A stretch of 64,000 nucleotides of DNA. It comes from Thiovibrio sp964588325 (GTDB lineage Bacteria > Desulfobacterota > Desulfobulbia > Desulfobulbales > Desulfurivibrionaceae). Position numbers and translations under genes: made by a program. The notes under the pieces were generated by a model, which saw nothing but the letters and a program-made list of their open reading frames with translations, did no database searches and was not told where the DNA came from. The stretch is from assembly GCA_964588325.1 (NCBI GenBank), contig CAZPOR010000006.1, positions 124,001 through 188,000 of the forward strand. Direction: 5' to 3'. Below, in pieces: positions 39,056-49,201 of this stretch. The stretch's first letter is position 1. Every line of letters begins with the position of its first letter.

Positions 39056-41596
39056 TTACGGATTTTTTTTCTCGTCTCGCAGGGTTTCTCGAACCGAGCG
39101 GGCCAGGTCGTCGATGGAAAAAGGCTTCTGGATAAAATGGATGCCCGGGTCCAACACGCCGTGATGGGCGATGACGTTTGCCGTATAACCGGACATGTAG
39201 AGGCAGCGCATTGCCGGGCGGAGGGCGGAAAGCCGCTGCACCAGCTCGCGGCCATTCATTTCGGGCATCACCACATCGGTGATGAGCAGGTGGATTTCCC
39301 CGGCGTATTCCGCGACCAGCTCAAGGGCCGCCGTGGGCGTGTTGGCGGCAAGCACCGTGTATCCCAAGCGTTGGAGGATCGTCTTGCCGAGATTCAGGAT
39401 TGCACCATCGTCTTCCACCAGCAGCACCGTTTCCGTGCCCCCGCTGGCTTCTTCTTCCCGGAGAATCTCCGCTGTCACCATTTCGTTGGCGAAGCTGGGC
39501 AGATAGATGCGGAAGGTGGTGCCCTGGCCGGGCTCGCTGTACACATTGACAAAGCCGTTGTTCTGCCGGACGATGCCATAGACGGTGGCCAGCCCCAGGC
39601 CGGTTCCCTTGCCCTGCGTCTTGGTGGTGAAAAAAGGCTCGAAGATCTGGGCCAGGGTTTCCCTGCCCATGCCGCAGCCGTTGTCGCTCACCACCAACTG
39701 GACATATTCGCCGGGAATGGTTTCCGGGTGGTCGGCGCAATAGGCGGCATTCAGGGAGATGTTTTCCGTTTCGATGGTGATCTTGCCGGTGTCGGCAATG
39801 GCGTCACGGGCGTTGACCGCCAGGTTGGCCAGGATCTGATCGAGCTGGGAAGGGTCAATTTTCACGGGCCACAGGGAGTGGCCAGGCACCCAGGCAAGGT
39901 CGATGTCCTCGCCGATGAGCCGCTGGAGCATTTTCAGCATGCCGGCAACGGTGTCGTTCAGGTCGAGGATTTTAGGGCTCACCGCCTGCTTGCGGGCAAA
40001 GGCGAGGAGCTGACGGGTGAGATCGGCGGAACGCATGGCGGCCTTGCGGATTTCCAGAAGCCCATCGTGCACGGGGCTTGCCGCCTCAACCTGGGCGAGG
40101 GCGAGATCGCTGTAGCCGAGAATCGTCTGCAGCATGTTGTTGAAGTCATGGGCCACCCCCCCGGCCAGCCTGCCCACCAGCTCCATTTTTTGGGATTGGA
40201 GCAGTTGGGCCTGCAGTTTATCCCTTTCTTCTTCGCTTCGTTTGCGTTCGGTGAGGTCAATATCAATGCAGTACATCTCGGGTTCGCCGTGGATGTTGAG
40301 TTGCATGACATGGCTTGAGAATACGTTGACGGGTTGCCCGTCCTTTTTTTGCAGCACCAATTCTCCGGCCGGAATCGCGAGGCCCTGACTCTGCCAGGTG
40401 TTGATCGCCTCAATGACTCCGAGCCGCATCTCCGGGGGAATGATGAGCTCTTCAAGGAGCCGGCCCAGCGCTTCCTCCCGCGAAAAGCCATACAGCTTCT
40501 CGCTTGCCGTGTTCCAGAAAACGACGCGGCGGTGTCGGTCATATCCTTGCACCGCGATATTGGGAACATCCTCAAACAGTGAACGGAATCGTTTTTCACT
40601 TTCTTCAAGGGCTTTTTCAGCCTGCTTGCGCCCGGTGATATCGGTGTGGGTGCCGAGCATCCGCAGAGGGCGGCCGGAGGGGTCGTATTCCACCACCTTG
40701 CCGAGGGAGAGGATCCATTTCCACTCCCCCGTTTTGGTGTGTTGCCGGAACTCCACACGGTACTCCGGAGTCTTGCCCGCGATGTAATCGCGATATGCCG
40801 CGGCTACGGGTTCCCGGTCAGCGGGGTGCAGCCGTTCGATCCACCTGGCGTTGGTCTCATGAAATTCATCCGGATCGTATTCGAGCATGGTGGCGTATTC
40901 CGGGCTGACCGCGGCCTCGCCGGTCTGGACATTGAGATCGTAGAGTCCCTGGTTGGCGGCCATGAGCGCCAGACGAAGCTGCTCTTTTCCTGCTTGCAGT
41001 CGCGTGATGAAATCCTCCCGCCGCAGCCGGTTGACCATGAGGAGTCCCAGCAAGGCCGTGGCAAGAGGGTAGATTGTCAGCACCGGCAGGCTGATCTGGG
41101 CAAGCACCTGCCGGGCCGTGTCCCACGGCAGGGTAAGCATCATTGCCAGCATGTCCAGATGGACGAGGAATCCGAAGAGGTACAGTTCCTTCCAGGTAAG
41201 GTCTTTCAGCGGCCGGCGGCGGCGCTGCTGCCAGACGAGGCCGATGGCGCCGGTGCTCAGGATGACCGCCACCCCTGTCCAGGCTGCGGCGCCGCCTTGG
41301 AAGAGGCGAAAGGCTGCGGTCATCGCCATGGCCACGGCGGTTGGCGCCACGCCGAAAAAGAGGCCCGAGATGCCGAGCAGCACCGAGCGGGTGTCAAAGA
41401 CAATCCCGGGCACATAGCGCCAGGGGGAGAGCATGATGATAATGCCGAGGAGTCCGAGGGCCATGCCGATGGAGAGTTGCATCGGCAAACCCGGCTGTTT
41501 CAACCTGTAGCGCGTGGTGGTTACGTCATAGATAAAGGCCATGGCCAGCAGCAGGGCGGCGTTTTGGATCAGCGCCGGAAAAACTTGGTCAAGCAT
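39056..41596 (-). CDS. Hybrid sensor histidine kinase with 5TM-type sensor and PAS domains
   Basis: The 846-residue protein starts with about six hydrophobic helices (to about 190) resembling 5TMR-LYT-type sensor modules. It has two PAS domains (about 205-330 and 335-460), HisKA with GVAHDFNNML, an ATPase domain (DNGCGMGRE and GTGLGLATVYG), and a C-terminal receiver with phosphoacceptor in TDVVMPEMNG and IQKPF. It is an inner-membrane kinase that phosphorylates its own receiver. No partner regulator gene is adjacent. Its ATG lies 126 bases downstream of the terminator next to the tRNA-Leu fragment. Confidence 0.9.
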   Translation of the reverse strand: MLDQVFPALIQNAALLLAMAFIYDVTTTRYRLKQPGLPMQLSIGMALGLLGIIIMLSPWRYVPGIVFDTRSVLLGISGLFFGVAPTAVAMAMTAAFRLFQGGAAAWTGVAVILSTGAIGLVWQQRRRRPLKDLTWKELYLFGFLVHLDMLAMMLTLPWDTARQVLAQISLPVLTIYPLATALLGLLMVNRLRREDFITRLQAGKEQLRLALMAANQGLYDLNVQTGEAAVSPEYATMLEYDPDEFHETNARWIERLHPADREPVAAAYRDYIAGKTPEYRVEFRQHTKTGEWKWILSLGKVVEYDPSGRPLRMLGTHTDITGRKQAEKALEESEKRFRSLFEDVPNIAVQGYDRHRRVVFWNTASEKLYGFSREEALGRLLEELIIPPEMRLGVIEAINTWQSQGLAIPAGELVLQKKDGQPVNVFSSHVMQLNIHGEPEMYCIDIDLTERKRSEEERDKLQAQLLQSQKMELVGRLAGGVAHDFNNMLQTILGYSDLALAQVEAASPVHDGLLEIRKAAMRSADLTRQLLAFARKQAVSPKILDLNDTVAGMLKMLQRLIGEDIDLAWVPGHSLWPVKIDPSQLDQILANLAVNARDAIADTGKITIETENISLNAAYCADHPETIPGEYVQLVVSDNGCGMGRETLAQIFEPFFTTKTQGKGTGLGLATVYGIVRQNNGFVNVYSEPGQGTTFRIYLPSFANEMVTAEILREEEASGGTETVLLVEDDGAILNLGKTILQRLGYTVLAANTPTAALELVAEYAGEIHLLITDVVMPEMNGRELVQRLSALRPAMRCLYMSGYTANVIAHHGVLDPGIHFIQKPFSIDDLARSVRETLRDEKKNP

Positions 41597-41721
41597 GCGC
41601 GATTTTCCTCATCGGATTTCCTGGCCATATGGTGTGGCGGGGCCAGGGGAAGGTTCTTGAGCAGCGCTTGGTTTTCTCTCCTTTTTTATACCACATTTTG
41701 CCAAAGAACAGCGGTGGCCGC

Positions 41722-41759
41722 AAAAAAAAGGGTTTTCAGGTGAATCCCTGAAAACCCTT
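41722..41759 (-). terminator. Original terminator of tRNA-Leu, now separated from it
   Basis: Minus-strand stem AAGGGTTTTCAGG with its complement (41728-41740 with 41747-41759), followed by TTTTTTTTG. It lies 9 bases beyond the tRNA-Leu 3' fragment, matching the spacing of the terminator after the intact tRNA at 49162. Confidence 0.85.
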
Positions 41760-41768
41760 GTCGTGTTA

Positions 41769-41817
41769 TGGTGCCGGAGGTCGGAATCGAACCGACATGG
41801 GGTTGCCCCCGCGGGAT
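41769..41817 (-). repeat. Attachment-site copy: 3' part of tRNA-Leu
   Basis: These 49 bases match 49202-49250 with a single mismatch. They contain the CCA end, T arm, variable arm and the 3' side of the anticodon stem, but the 5' half of a tRNA is absent. This is the expected leftover of integration into a tRNA 3' end. Confidence 0.9.
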
Positions 41818-41834
41818 ATGTCCATGCAACCGTA

Positions 41835-44800
41835 TCACACCGGCGTTTTCTCCCGTAACGACTCATACAATTGCGCCGGTCCCAACAGAATATCTTTCAG
41901 CCCATCCCGCACCCGTTCCGAGTCCAAGGCCTGTTTGCTCATGGTGCTATGGGCGGCAAAGGCATCCATGATGGCGTTCATGATTTCATTTTTCAGGTCG
42001 GGGGAGTTGGAAAACTGCTCCTTGGTATTGTTTGCGGCCTGTTGCGCCAGCATCTCCGACTCCAGCAGCTTCCCTTTCAGGACGTTGTTCACATAGACCA
42101 AGCGGTCATCATCCGTCAGCTCCCCTTCAAACAGCTCGTTGACCCTGGCGATGATTTCGGCCAAGAGCGCCTTTTCCTTCTCATGCACCGAGCCGCCGCC
42201 CGTATCGGTGATTGGCTTGATCTTCGCCGGGTCGCCGTCCCCAAGGGTTATAGGGCTTTTCCCCTTGTTCTTCAGGTCGTGGTGGGTCAAGACCACCTTG
42301 GAGAAATCAATGGTATCCCGCTCGCGGCCAAACTCCAGCAACGGCAAGAGCCGCCGGTAGAAAATATACCGCTTCTCGATGTCGGTGTTGCCGTAGTCGA
42401 ATATCTGGGACAGAAAGGCATAGATTCGCTGGAATGTTCCCATGTCCCGCTTGAACAGGCTCAGCACGTCGATCTCGTTTTGGGCTTCATCCGTTGCTTT
42501 CTTGTCTTTCCCGGCCTTGGCAGCCTTGAGCCGTTCGAGGGACGCCTTGTACTGTTTCAACAGGCGGTCTACCACCGGCTCCAGGGAGACAACAAGATCA
42601 CTCTGCTTGGCCTTCGGGTTCAGCTCCACCGCCACTACCCGCTCAACCTCAAACTCGTCATAATGGCCAGCGCCGTCGAGCTTGGTCCGCAGATCATAGA
42701 CCATATTCGGGTCGGTCACGCCGGAGAGTTCCGCCGTGGCATAGTACATGCGGAATGCGGCCAGCACCTCCTCGGGTTTGTTGACGAAGTCCACCACATA
42801 GGTCGTGTCCTTGCCGGGATGGGTGCGGTTGAGGCGTGAGAGCGTCTGCACCGCCTGAATCCCCGCCAGCCGTTTGTCCACATACATGGCGCACAGCAGG
42901 GGCTGGTCAAAGCCGGTCTGAAACTTGTTGGCCACCAGCAGGATGGAATACTCCTCGGTGCTGAAGGCCTGGCGGATGTCGCGCCCCCTCAAGTTGGGGT
43001 TCATGGCCTGGCTGGTTTCGGTAAATCCGTCCGGGCCGGAGTCCTTGTCATTCACCTCGCCGGAAAAAGCCACCAAGGCGCCGATCTTGTAGCCTTGAGA
43101 CTTGATGTACTTCTCCATGGCCAGCTTCCAGCGCACCGCCTCAACCCGGCTGGCGACCACCACCATTGCCTTGGCCTTGCCATTCAGGAGCGGGGCGATG
43201 TTGTCGCGGAAATGCTCTACCACCATCTGCACCTTCTGGCTGATGTTGTAGGGGTGCAGCTTGACCCAGCGCATGATCCCCTTCATCGCCTCGTTTCGCT
43301 CCACCTCTTTCTGGTCATATTCAGCCCCGTTGTGGGCCAGCTTGAAGGCGGTTGAATAGGGGGTGTAGTTCTGGAGCACATCCAGGATAAACCCTTCCTC
43401 GATGGCCTGGCGCATGGAATAGACATGAAAGGGCGCGGGCAGGTTGTCTTTGCTTGCCGGAAGATCGGGATGGGGGCGGCGGCCAAACAGCTCCAGGGTC
43501 TTGGCCTTGGGGGTGGCGGTAAAGGCGACATAGGTGATGCCGCTGTCCGCCGAACGGGCCGCCATTTGCGCCGCCAGGATGTCTTCGGTGGAGACCTCGC
43601 CCCCGTCGTTCAACTCCTGCAACTCCTCGGCGGAAAGCACCTCCTTCAATTTGGCTGCTGCCTCGCCGGTCTGGGAGGAATGGGCCTCGTCGGCGATCAC
43701 CGCAAAGCGCTTGCCCTGGGTGGCTGCCAGTTCCTGCACCGCCTTCAAGGCAAAGGGAAAGGTCTGGATGGTGCAGACCACGATCTTCTTGCCGCCCGAC
43801 AGCGCCTTGGCCAGTTCGCCGCTCTTGCTGGCGCTCTCCCCGGTGATGGTCGCCACCACCCCGGCGGTGCGCTCAAAGGCGAAGATCGCTTCCTGCAACT
43901 GGCTGTCCAGCACCGTGCGGTCAGAGACCACCAGCACCGTGTCAAACATCTTCCGGTGTTCGGTGTCATGGAGATCGGCCAGAAAATTGGCGGTCCAGGC
44001 GATGGAGTTGGTCTTGCCCGAGCCTGCGGAATGCTGGATCAGATACTTGCCCCCGGCCCCTCCTCCAGCACCTTTGCCAAGAGTTCGCGGGTGGCGTCCA
44101 GTTGGTGAAAACGGGGGAAGATGATCTTGGCAACCTTCTTCTTGCTGTCCTTTTGCGTCACCAGATAGCGGCCCAGAATCTCCAGCCAGCTTTCCCGCTG
44201 CCAGACATTTTCCCATAGGTAGGCCGTGCGGTGGCCGCCCTTCTCGTTGATCGGGTTGCCAGCCGCGCCGTTGTCCCCCCGGTTAAAGGGGAGAAACGAG
44301 GTCACGGCCCCTGCCAGCTTCGTGCTCATCCGCACTTCGCTGTTACTGACGGCAAAATGGACCAGCGCCCCGTTGGGGAATGAGAGCAGCGGTTCTTCCG
44401 CCGCCTGCCCCTTGGGTTTGGGATTCCGGTCAAAGCGGTATTGATCCACCGCATCTTCAACCGATTGGGTGAAGTCTGTTTTCAGCTCCACCGTGGCCAC
44501 CGGCAGGCCATTGACGAACAGCACCAGGTCGAGGCAGTTTTCGTTATGCAGCGAATAACGCACCTGCCGGACCACCCGTAGGCGGTTGGCCGCGTATTTC
44601 TTCAAGGTCTCCGGGTTCATGGCCAGGGCCGGTTTGAACTGGCTTAAAGAAATCGGCTGGCGCAGGCCGATCATCTCGAAGCCGTGGCGCAGCACCTCCA
44701 GGGTGCCCCGGTCATCCAGCGACTTGCGCAACCGGTCCAGGAGCACAGCTTCGGCAGCCGGGCCATGGTTCTTGCTCAGCGTCTCCCAGGCCTTGGGCTG

Positions 44801-44950
44801 GGTTGCCATGATCCAGGCGATGAGGTCCGCCGGATACAGAGCGTGCGCCCGGTCGTAGCCTTGGGCGTCCCCTTCGGCATAGAGCCAGCCGTGGGCAGCC
44901 AGATGGTCGCAGATGTCGGTCTCGAAGCTGATTTCTTTATGCAGGCTCAT
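41835..44950 (-). pseudogene. hsdR: Type I restriction endonuclease subunit R, frameshifted
   Basis: Two frames together give a full HsdR. The 5' frame (44950-44039, 303 residues) has the nuclease motif VATVELK. The 3' frame (from about 44055 to 41835) has Walker A SAGSGKT, IADEAHSSQ, helicase motifs such as RVEAVRWKLA and TGFDQPLL, and a complete C-terminus. The protein should read LEEG-A-GGKYLIQHSAGSGKT. Restoring it needs one extra G in the run of four (C at 44057-44060 on the plus strand). The break lies just before the ATPase motor. It is either a real lesion, a slippery tract for phase variation, or a sequencing error. The ATG overlaps the hsdS stop. Confidence 0.88.
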
Positions 44951-46275
44951 GCGGCCTCCCTTTCAGTCAGGCTTCTCACATCAATCTTCCCCGTTACTGC
45001 TGCCGAGATTAGGGCGGTGCGGCGCTCTTGCAGCAGGGCGATGGCGCGTTGGGCCTCGGCGGTCAGGGTGTTGAGTTTGGCGGTTTCCGTCTCTACAAAA
45101 TCAACGATGAAAGACTGTTCGTCAATCGGAGGGAGAAGAATGGGCGCTTCCCTGACATTCTCCAAACTCAAGCCCTGTTTTAAACCGTATTGGGAAAGTT
45201 CAAAATGGTTTTGGCCGATTTCGCTCTTGAGCAACACCCCCAGAAAGACAGGCCGGACATCTTGGTTTGGACGCACCAAACACAAATGTTGATTTACATA
45301 AGCTGGCTCAGGGACGTTTGTACATACAGCAACGTTGCCGGTCTTGGCACCAGTGATACACACGACAATATCGCCACCGCAAAGCCGGGTTCGACTCGCT
45401 TCTGCGTCATCATACACCCGCACCCTTTTTGCATTGGCAAAGTTAATTTGAAGTGAATCGTTCAGATCTCCGCTTTGCACAAATAAATGCCCTTCTTCGC
45501 CAACCCGCTCCGACCATCCACGGGGTCCGCTCGTGGTGAAGGTGCTGACAGATTTCAAGCGACGTACATCCCAATGCTCCGGCACATCCCCCAGCCACTC
45601 AACCCCCGAACCCTTCATCGGCGCAGCCGGGTTCAGGCCTTTGGTGACAGCGTGGGAGATGGTAGCCTGGCGTTTTTCCGCCAGCAACGCAATCAACCGT
45701 TGTTGCTCGGCAATCAGGGCGTCGATCTTGGCGGTCTCGCGGTCAAGGAAACCAGCGATGGCGTGTTGTTCTGGGAGGGGAGGAACGGAGCAAAACAGAC
45801 GACCGAAAGTGTCAGGATATATTCGAAGCCGCGAGTCAATCACGCCTGACGAAAATGCCTTGAAGTAAAGGGTATATTCGTCGGATCGAACGAGGTAGTT
45901 CAGAAACTTCGGCTTGCTGCCATCGATGACGAAAAAAACACAATAAGCTGGACTGACGATTCCATCGTATTCGGTAAAGGCGAGTCCACGATTCCAGGCG
46001 AGCATGATGTTCATCACCAAATCGTCCTTGAAACAAAGCTTATAACCTTCCAAGGTCTCGGCTCGGCTGAGGTGCTCTCCGTCGTCAATCATTTCAGATC
46101 GTGGTGAGACACCTGTGTATGCAGACACGGACAGAAGTAGTTCAGCCCCGTGAACAGACCGCGCTTCGCGCTCTTGAAAGATGCGCTTAAATCGCTTCGC
46201 ATCCCAATGCTCCGGCACCTCCCCCAGCCACTCGACCCCGCTCTCCTTGTAGCGCTCATACCGCGGAAGGCTCAT
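44947..46275 (-). CDS. hsdS: Type I restriction-modification specificity subunit S
   Basis: The 442-residue protein gives DNA sequence specificity to the methylase and nuclease. It has two target-recognition domains, each introduced by SGVEWLGEVPEHWD (about 12) or SGVEWLGDVPEHWD (about 223) and each followed by a coiled spacer (FLDRETAKIDALIAEQQRL; FVETETAKLNTLTAEAQRA). Length is normal and the frame intact. The recognition domains have lower GC than neighbours. The gene overlaps hsdR and the DUF1016 gene by 4 bases each, so the island is translationally coupled. Internal 34-bp direct repeats could exchange domains. Confidence 0.93.
   Translation of the reverse strand: MSLPRYERYKESGVEWLGEVPEHWDAKRFKRIFQEREARSVHGAELLLSVSAYTGVSPRSEMIDDGEHLSRAETLEGYKLCFKDDLVMNIMLAWNRGLAFTEYDGIVSPAYCVFFVIDGSKPKFLNYLVRSDEYTLYFKAFSSGVIDSRLRIYPDTFGRLFCSVPPLPEQHAIAGFLDRETAKIDALIAEQQRLIALLAEKRQATISHAVTKGLNPAAPMKGSGVEWLGDVPEHWDVRRLKSVSTFTTSGPRGWSERVGEEGHLFVQSGDLNDSLQINFANAKRVRVYDDAEASRTRLCGGDIVVCITGAKTGNVAVCTNVPEPAYVNQHLCLVRPNQDVRPVFLGVLLKSEIGQNHFELSQYGLKQGLSLENVREAPILLPPIDEQSFIVDFVETETAKLNTLTAEAQRAIALLQERRTALISAAVTGKIDVRSLTEREAA
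45567..46233. repeat. 34-bp direct repeats inside hsdS
   Basis: Bases 45567-45600 and 46200-46233 match at 33 of 34 positions and encode the start of each recognition half (WLGxVPEHWD). Recombination between them would delete or swap a target-recognition domain. Confidence 0.75.
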
Positions 46276-47339
46276 GCCGCACCCTCTTCCGGTGCTGGTA
46301 ATGTTGCCTGTTCTCGTGCCGCGGCAATGGCCCGGTGCAGCCGTTCACGGAGCAGTTCAACCGGCGGCAATTCGGTCAGGTATTCGGCAACCCGGATCGA
46401 TTTTTCATCGAGCTGCAACAATTCCACCTGCTCGACATCAGCCCCGGCGCAGAGGATGAGGCCAATGGGCGCTTCTTCGCCAGGTGCCCGCTCGTGCTTG
46501 TCCAGCCACCGCAGGTACAGTTCCATTTGGCCGGTGTGGGCCGGCTGGAACGGCTCCAGTTTCAGTTCTATCGCCACCAGACGGCGCAGCAGGCGGTGGT
46601 AGAAGAGAAGGTCAAGGTAAAAGTCATCCCTGCCGACAGTCATCCGCTTCTGGCGGGCAACAAAGCTGAAGCCGCTCCCCAGCTCAAGCAGGAAACGCTC
46701 CATCTCCCTCAGTATCGCAGATTCAAGGTCTTTTTCGCTGTAGGCCCCGGACAGCCCTAGAAAGTCAAGCAGGTACGGGTCACGGAAAACCAGCTCCGGT
46801 GTCATCCTGCCGTCATCCCGCAGGGTAGCCAGTTCCTGCCGAATCAGCTCCGCGCTGTTTTTTGACAGGGCAGTACGTTCAAACAGCATCCCGCCGATCT
46901 TCTGGCGCAGGGTGCGCACGCTCCAACGTTCAACCCGGCACATTTCGGCGTAGAACTCGCGGGCCAGCCCGTCCTTAATGGGGAGCAGCGCCAGGATATG
47001 GGTCCAGCTCAATGCTTGTACCAGTGATACAACAATTCGCTCATCAGGAAACAGCTCGGCGAAACGCACCATGCGGGTAAGGCCGGAGTAGCTGAAACCT
47101 TTGCCGAACTCCTCCTCCAATTGTTGCGACAACGAGGCAAGAATCTGCTGGCCGTAGTCGGCGCGGCCCTCATGAAGATTTTCCGCCAGCAGACGCTTGC
47201 CGATGCGCCAATGCAACATGGTAAGCTCGACATTGACCGCCGTGGCAACCCGAGTGCGGGCGGCCTGGATAAGGGCGCGGAGTTCGCCGAGCAGTTCAGG
47301 CCCCTGGCTATTTGGCAGTGGTGCCTTCTCCTTGCTCAT
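46272..47339 (-). CDS. DUF1016 (YhcG-type) PDDEXK nuclease family protein
   Basis: About 355 residues from ATG 47339 (MSKEKAPL), with AAGGGGC upstream; an ATG 14 codons earlier is probably not used. The N-terminal helical DUF1016 region (VNVELTMLHWRIGKRLL, YGQQILASLSQQLEEEFG) is followed by the nuclease-like core with DDFYLDLLFYHRLLRRLVAIELK. The core contains the D...ExK pattern of the PDDEXK fold. Such genes are frequent passengers in type I restriction cassettes; the role is unclear. The ancestral hsdM stop TGA (47336-47338) overlaps this ATG, confirming the start. Confidence 0.88.
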   Translation of the reverse strand: MSKEKAPLPNSQGPELLGELRALIQAARTRVATAVNVELTMLHWRIGKRLLAENLHEGRADYGQQILASLSQQLEEEFGKGFSYSGLTRMVRFAELFPDERIVVSLVQALSWTHILALLPIKDGLAREFYAEMCRVERWSVRTLRQKIGGMLFERTALSKNSAELIRQELATLRDDGRMTPELVFRDPYLLDFLGLSGAYSEKDLESAILREMERFLLELGSGFSFVARQKRMTVGRDDFYLDLLFYHRLLRRLVAIELKLEPFQPAHTGQMELYLRWLDKHERAPGEEAPIGLILCAGADVEQVELLQLDEKSIRVAEYLTELPPVELLRERLHRAIAAAREQATLPAPEEGAA

Positions 47340-47396
47340 GCCGACAGCCCCTTGATCATGGTCAGAATCCGGTCGGTGCATTCCTTCAGCTCGGCG

Positions 47397-48995
47397 TCAA
47401 TCACTGCCAGCGGACGCGGCGGGGGGCAGCACCTCCCGCTTGAAGTAGGACTCCACGTCTTCGGCAAGCGGCACATTCTCGGTATCGCGCAGGCTGCTGT
47501 CAGCCAAGGGCTTACCCTTCAGCTTGCCCTTGCTCCCCAGGACGATTTTGCCCTGCTCATCGCGCTGCGGACGCTCGATGGTGATGGTGCGGTAGCCGAA
47601 GGCCTGATTCTTGAAGATGCGGGAGATCGGCTTGCCGTCGGCCTCGGCCTCTTTAAAGGTTCCAAAAATCCGGGTGATGCGGGCGATGTGCTCGTCGGAC
47701 AGCTCCTTGCGCTTGCTGCCCAGGCTTTTCCGCATCTTCTGCCAAAAGGATGAGGCGTCGATCAGTTGCACCAGTCCCTTGCGGGTAGCGGGTTTTCGGT
47801 TGCTGAGAATCCAGATGTAGGTGCTGATGCCGGTGTTGTAGAACATATCCGTCGGCAAGCCGATGATCGCCTCCACCAGATCGTTCTCCAGCACATAGCG
47901 CCGGATTTCGCTCTCGCCGCTGCCAGCGCCGCCGGTAAAGAGCGGGGAGCCATTGAGGACGATGCCGAAGCGGCTGCCGCCGTCCACTGCCGGGCGCATC
48001 TTGCTGATGAGGTGCAGGAGAAAGAGCAGCGAGCCATCGGAGACGCGGGGCAGGCCTGGGCCGAAACGGCCATTGAAGCCCTGCTGCTCGTGCTCCTTGC
48101 GGATTTCCTTTTCGACCTTTTTCCACTCGACGCCAAAGGGGGGATTGGAGAGCATGTAGTCGAAGGTCTGGTGCGGATGGCCGTCGTCGGACAGGGTGTT
48201 GCCCGCCACGATGTTGTCCACGTCCTGCCCCTTGATCAGCATGTCGGCCTTGCAGATGGCGTAGGATTCGTCGTTGAGTTCCTGACCGAACATGGTCAAC
48301 CGGGCCTGGGGGTTCAGCTCCTCCAGGTGCTCGCCAGCGGTTGACAGCATGCCGCCGGTGCCAGCGGTGGGGTCGTATATGGTGCGGACCACGCCGGGCT
48401 TGGCCAATACATCGTCATCCTCGATGAACAGCAGATTGACCATCAGGCGGATGACCTCGCGGGGGGTGAAATGCTCTCCGGCGGTCTCGTTGGAAATCTC
48501 GGCAAACTTGCGGATCAGCTCCTCGAACACCAGCCCCATCTGCGAGTTGCTGACCGCCTCCGGGTGGAGATCGACATTGGCGAATTTCTCCACGACCATA
48601 TACAGCAGGCTGGCCTTGGCCAATCGCTCGACCTGGGTGTAGAAGTCGAAGCGCTCGAAGATGTCCCGCACCGCCGGGGAAAAGGCCTGGATGTAGGAGA
48701 ACAGGTTTTCCTTGATATGGTCCTGGTCCCCCATGAGCTTCTTCATGTCCATGGGCGAGGTGTTGTAAAAGCTCTGCCCGGCCTTGCGCAGAAGGAAGGG
48801 CTCCGGGTTGATTCCGGCCTTCTGTTTGGCGGCATACTCGGCCAGCACCTTTTCCTTGGTGGCTTCAAGAACGCAATCAAGGCGGCGCAGCACGGTAAAG
48901 GGGAGGATCACCTTGCCGTATTCGGATTGTCGGTAATCCCCGCGCAGCAGGTCGGCGACCGACCAGATGAAGGAGGAAAGGGCTTGTTGGTTCAT
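47397..48995 (-). CDS. hsdM: Type I methylase subunit M, C-terminus lost by deletion and frameshift
   Basis: This 532-residue N6-adenine methylase has the HsdM N-terminal helices, SAM-binding DPTAGTGGML and catalytic NPPFGVEW. The end is abnormal. After AEDVESYFKREVLP the frame runs into PAASAGSD and stops at 47397-47399. In another frame the sequence then reads PPRPLAVIDAELKECTDRIL and on to a TGA at 47336 that overlaps the next gene. That is the usual HsdM C-terminus. So a stretch normally present between REVLP and PPRPL has been deleted, with a frame change. The loss of the C-terminal helix may weaken contact with HsdS. ATG 48995 follows AAGGAGGAA-type sequence poorly. Confidence 0.9.
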   Translation of the reverse strand: MNQQALSSFIWSVADLLRGDYRQSEYGKVILPFTVLRRLDCVLEATKEKVLAEYAAKQKAGINPEPFLLRKAGQSFYNTSPMDMKKLMGDQDHIKENLFSYIQAFSPAVRDIFERFDFYTQVERLAKASLLYMVVEKFANVDLHPEAVSNSQMGLVFEELIRKFAEISNETAGEHFTPREVIRLMVNLLFIEDDDVLAKPGVVRTIYDPTAGTGGMLSTAGEHLEELNPQARLTMFGQELNDESYAICKADMLIKGQDVDNIVAGNTLSDDGHPHQTFDYMLSNPPFGVEWKKVEKEIRKEHEQQGFNGRFGPGLPRVSDGSLLFLLHLISKMRPAVDGGSRFGIVLNGSPLFTGGAGSGESEIRRYVLENDLVEAIIGLPTDMFYNTGISTYIWILSNRKPATRKGLVQLIDASSFWQKMRKSLGSKRKELSDEHIARITRIFGTFKEAEADGKPISRIFKNQAFGYRTITIERPQRDEQGKIVLGSKGKLKGKPLADSSLRDTENVPLAEDVESYFKREVLPPAASAGSD

Positions 48996-49161
48996 GTATT
49001 CCTTTGAAGGGGCATCCGGTCACAGAGATTTTCTGGCAGTAATACTCCGCATCGATTGGTTAAGAGCTTCTCTGAGTTGGGTTTCGCTCCATAATACAGG
49101 AAACCAAAACAAAGTAAAAAAAAATGGTTTTAAAATGGGGAGAGGATCGAGTCCAATAAAA

Positions 49162-49193
49162 AAGGGTTTCGAGGCAGAAGCCTGGAAACCCTT
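49162..49193 (-). terminator. Terminator downstream of the intact tRNA-Leu
   Basis: Minus-strand stem AAGGGTTTC/GAAACCCTT with an inner AGGC/GCCT pair, followed by TTTTTTATT. It resembles but is not identical to the terminator at 41722, as expected if it came with the integrated element. Confidence 0.85.
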
Positions 49194-49201
49194 GAATTAC
49201 T

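Noticed and set aside
41769..41817. A second tRNA-Leu gene
   Set aside because: Only the 3' part is present; the D arm and 5' acceptor strand are missing, so it is an attachment-site remnant.
46272..47381. Upstream ATG (47381) of the DUF1016 gene
   Set aside because: The ancestral hsdM stop overlaps the later ATG (47339) in the usual ATGA manner, and the earlier ATG lies in former hsdM coding sequence.
41835..49200. Integrase, recombinase or transfer gene in the island
   Set aside because: Both strands were read; every substantial frame is accounted for by the four RM-associated genes or is antisense to them.
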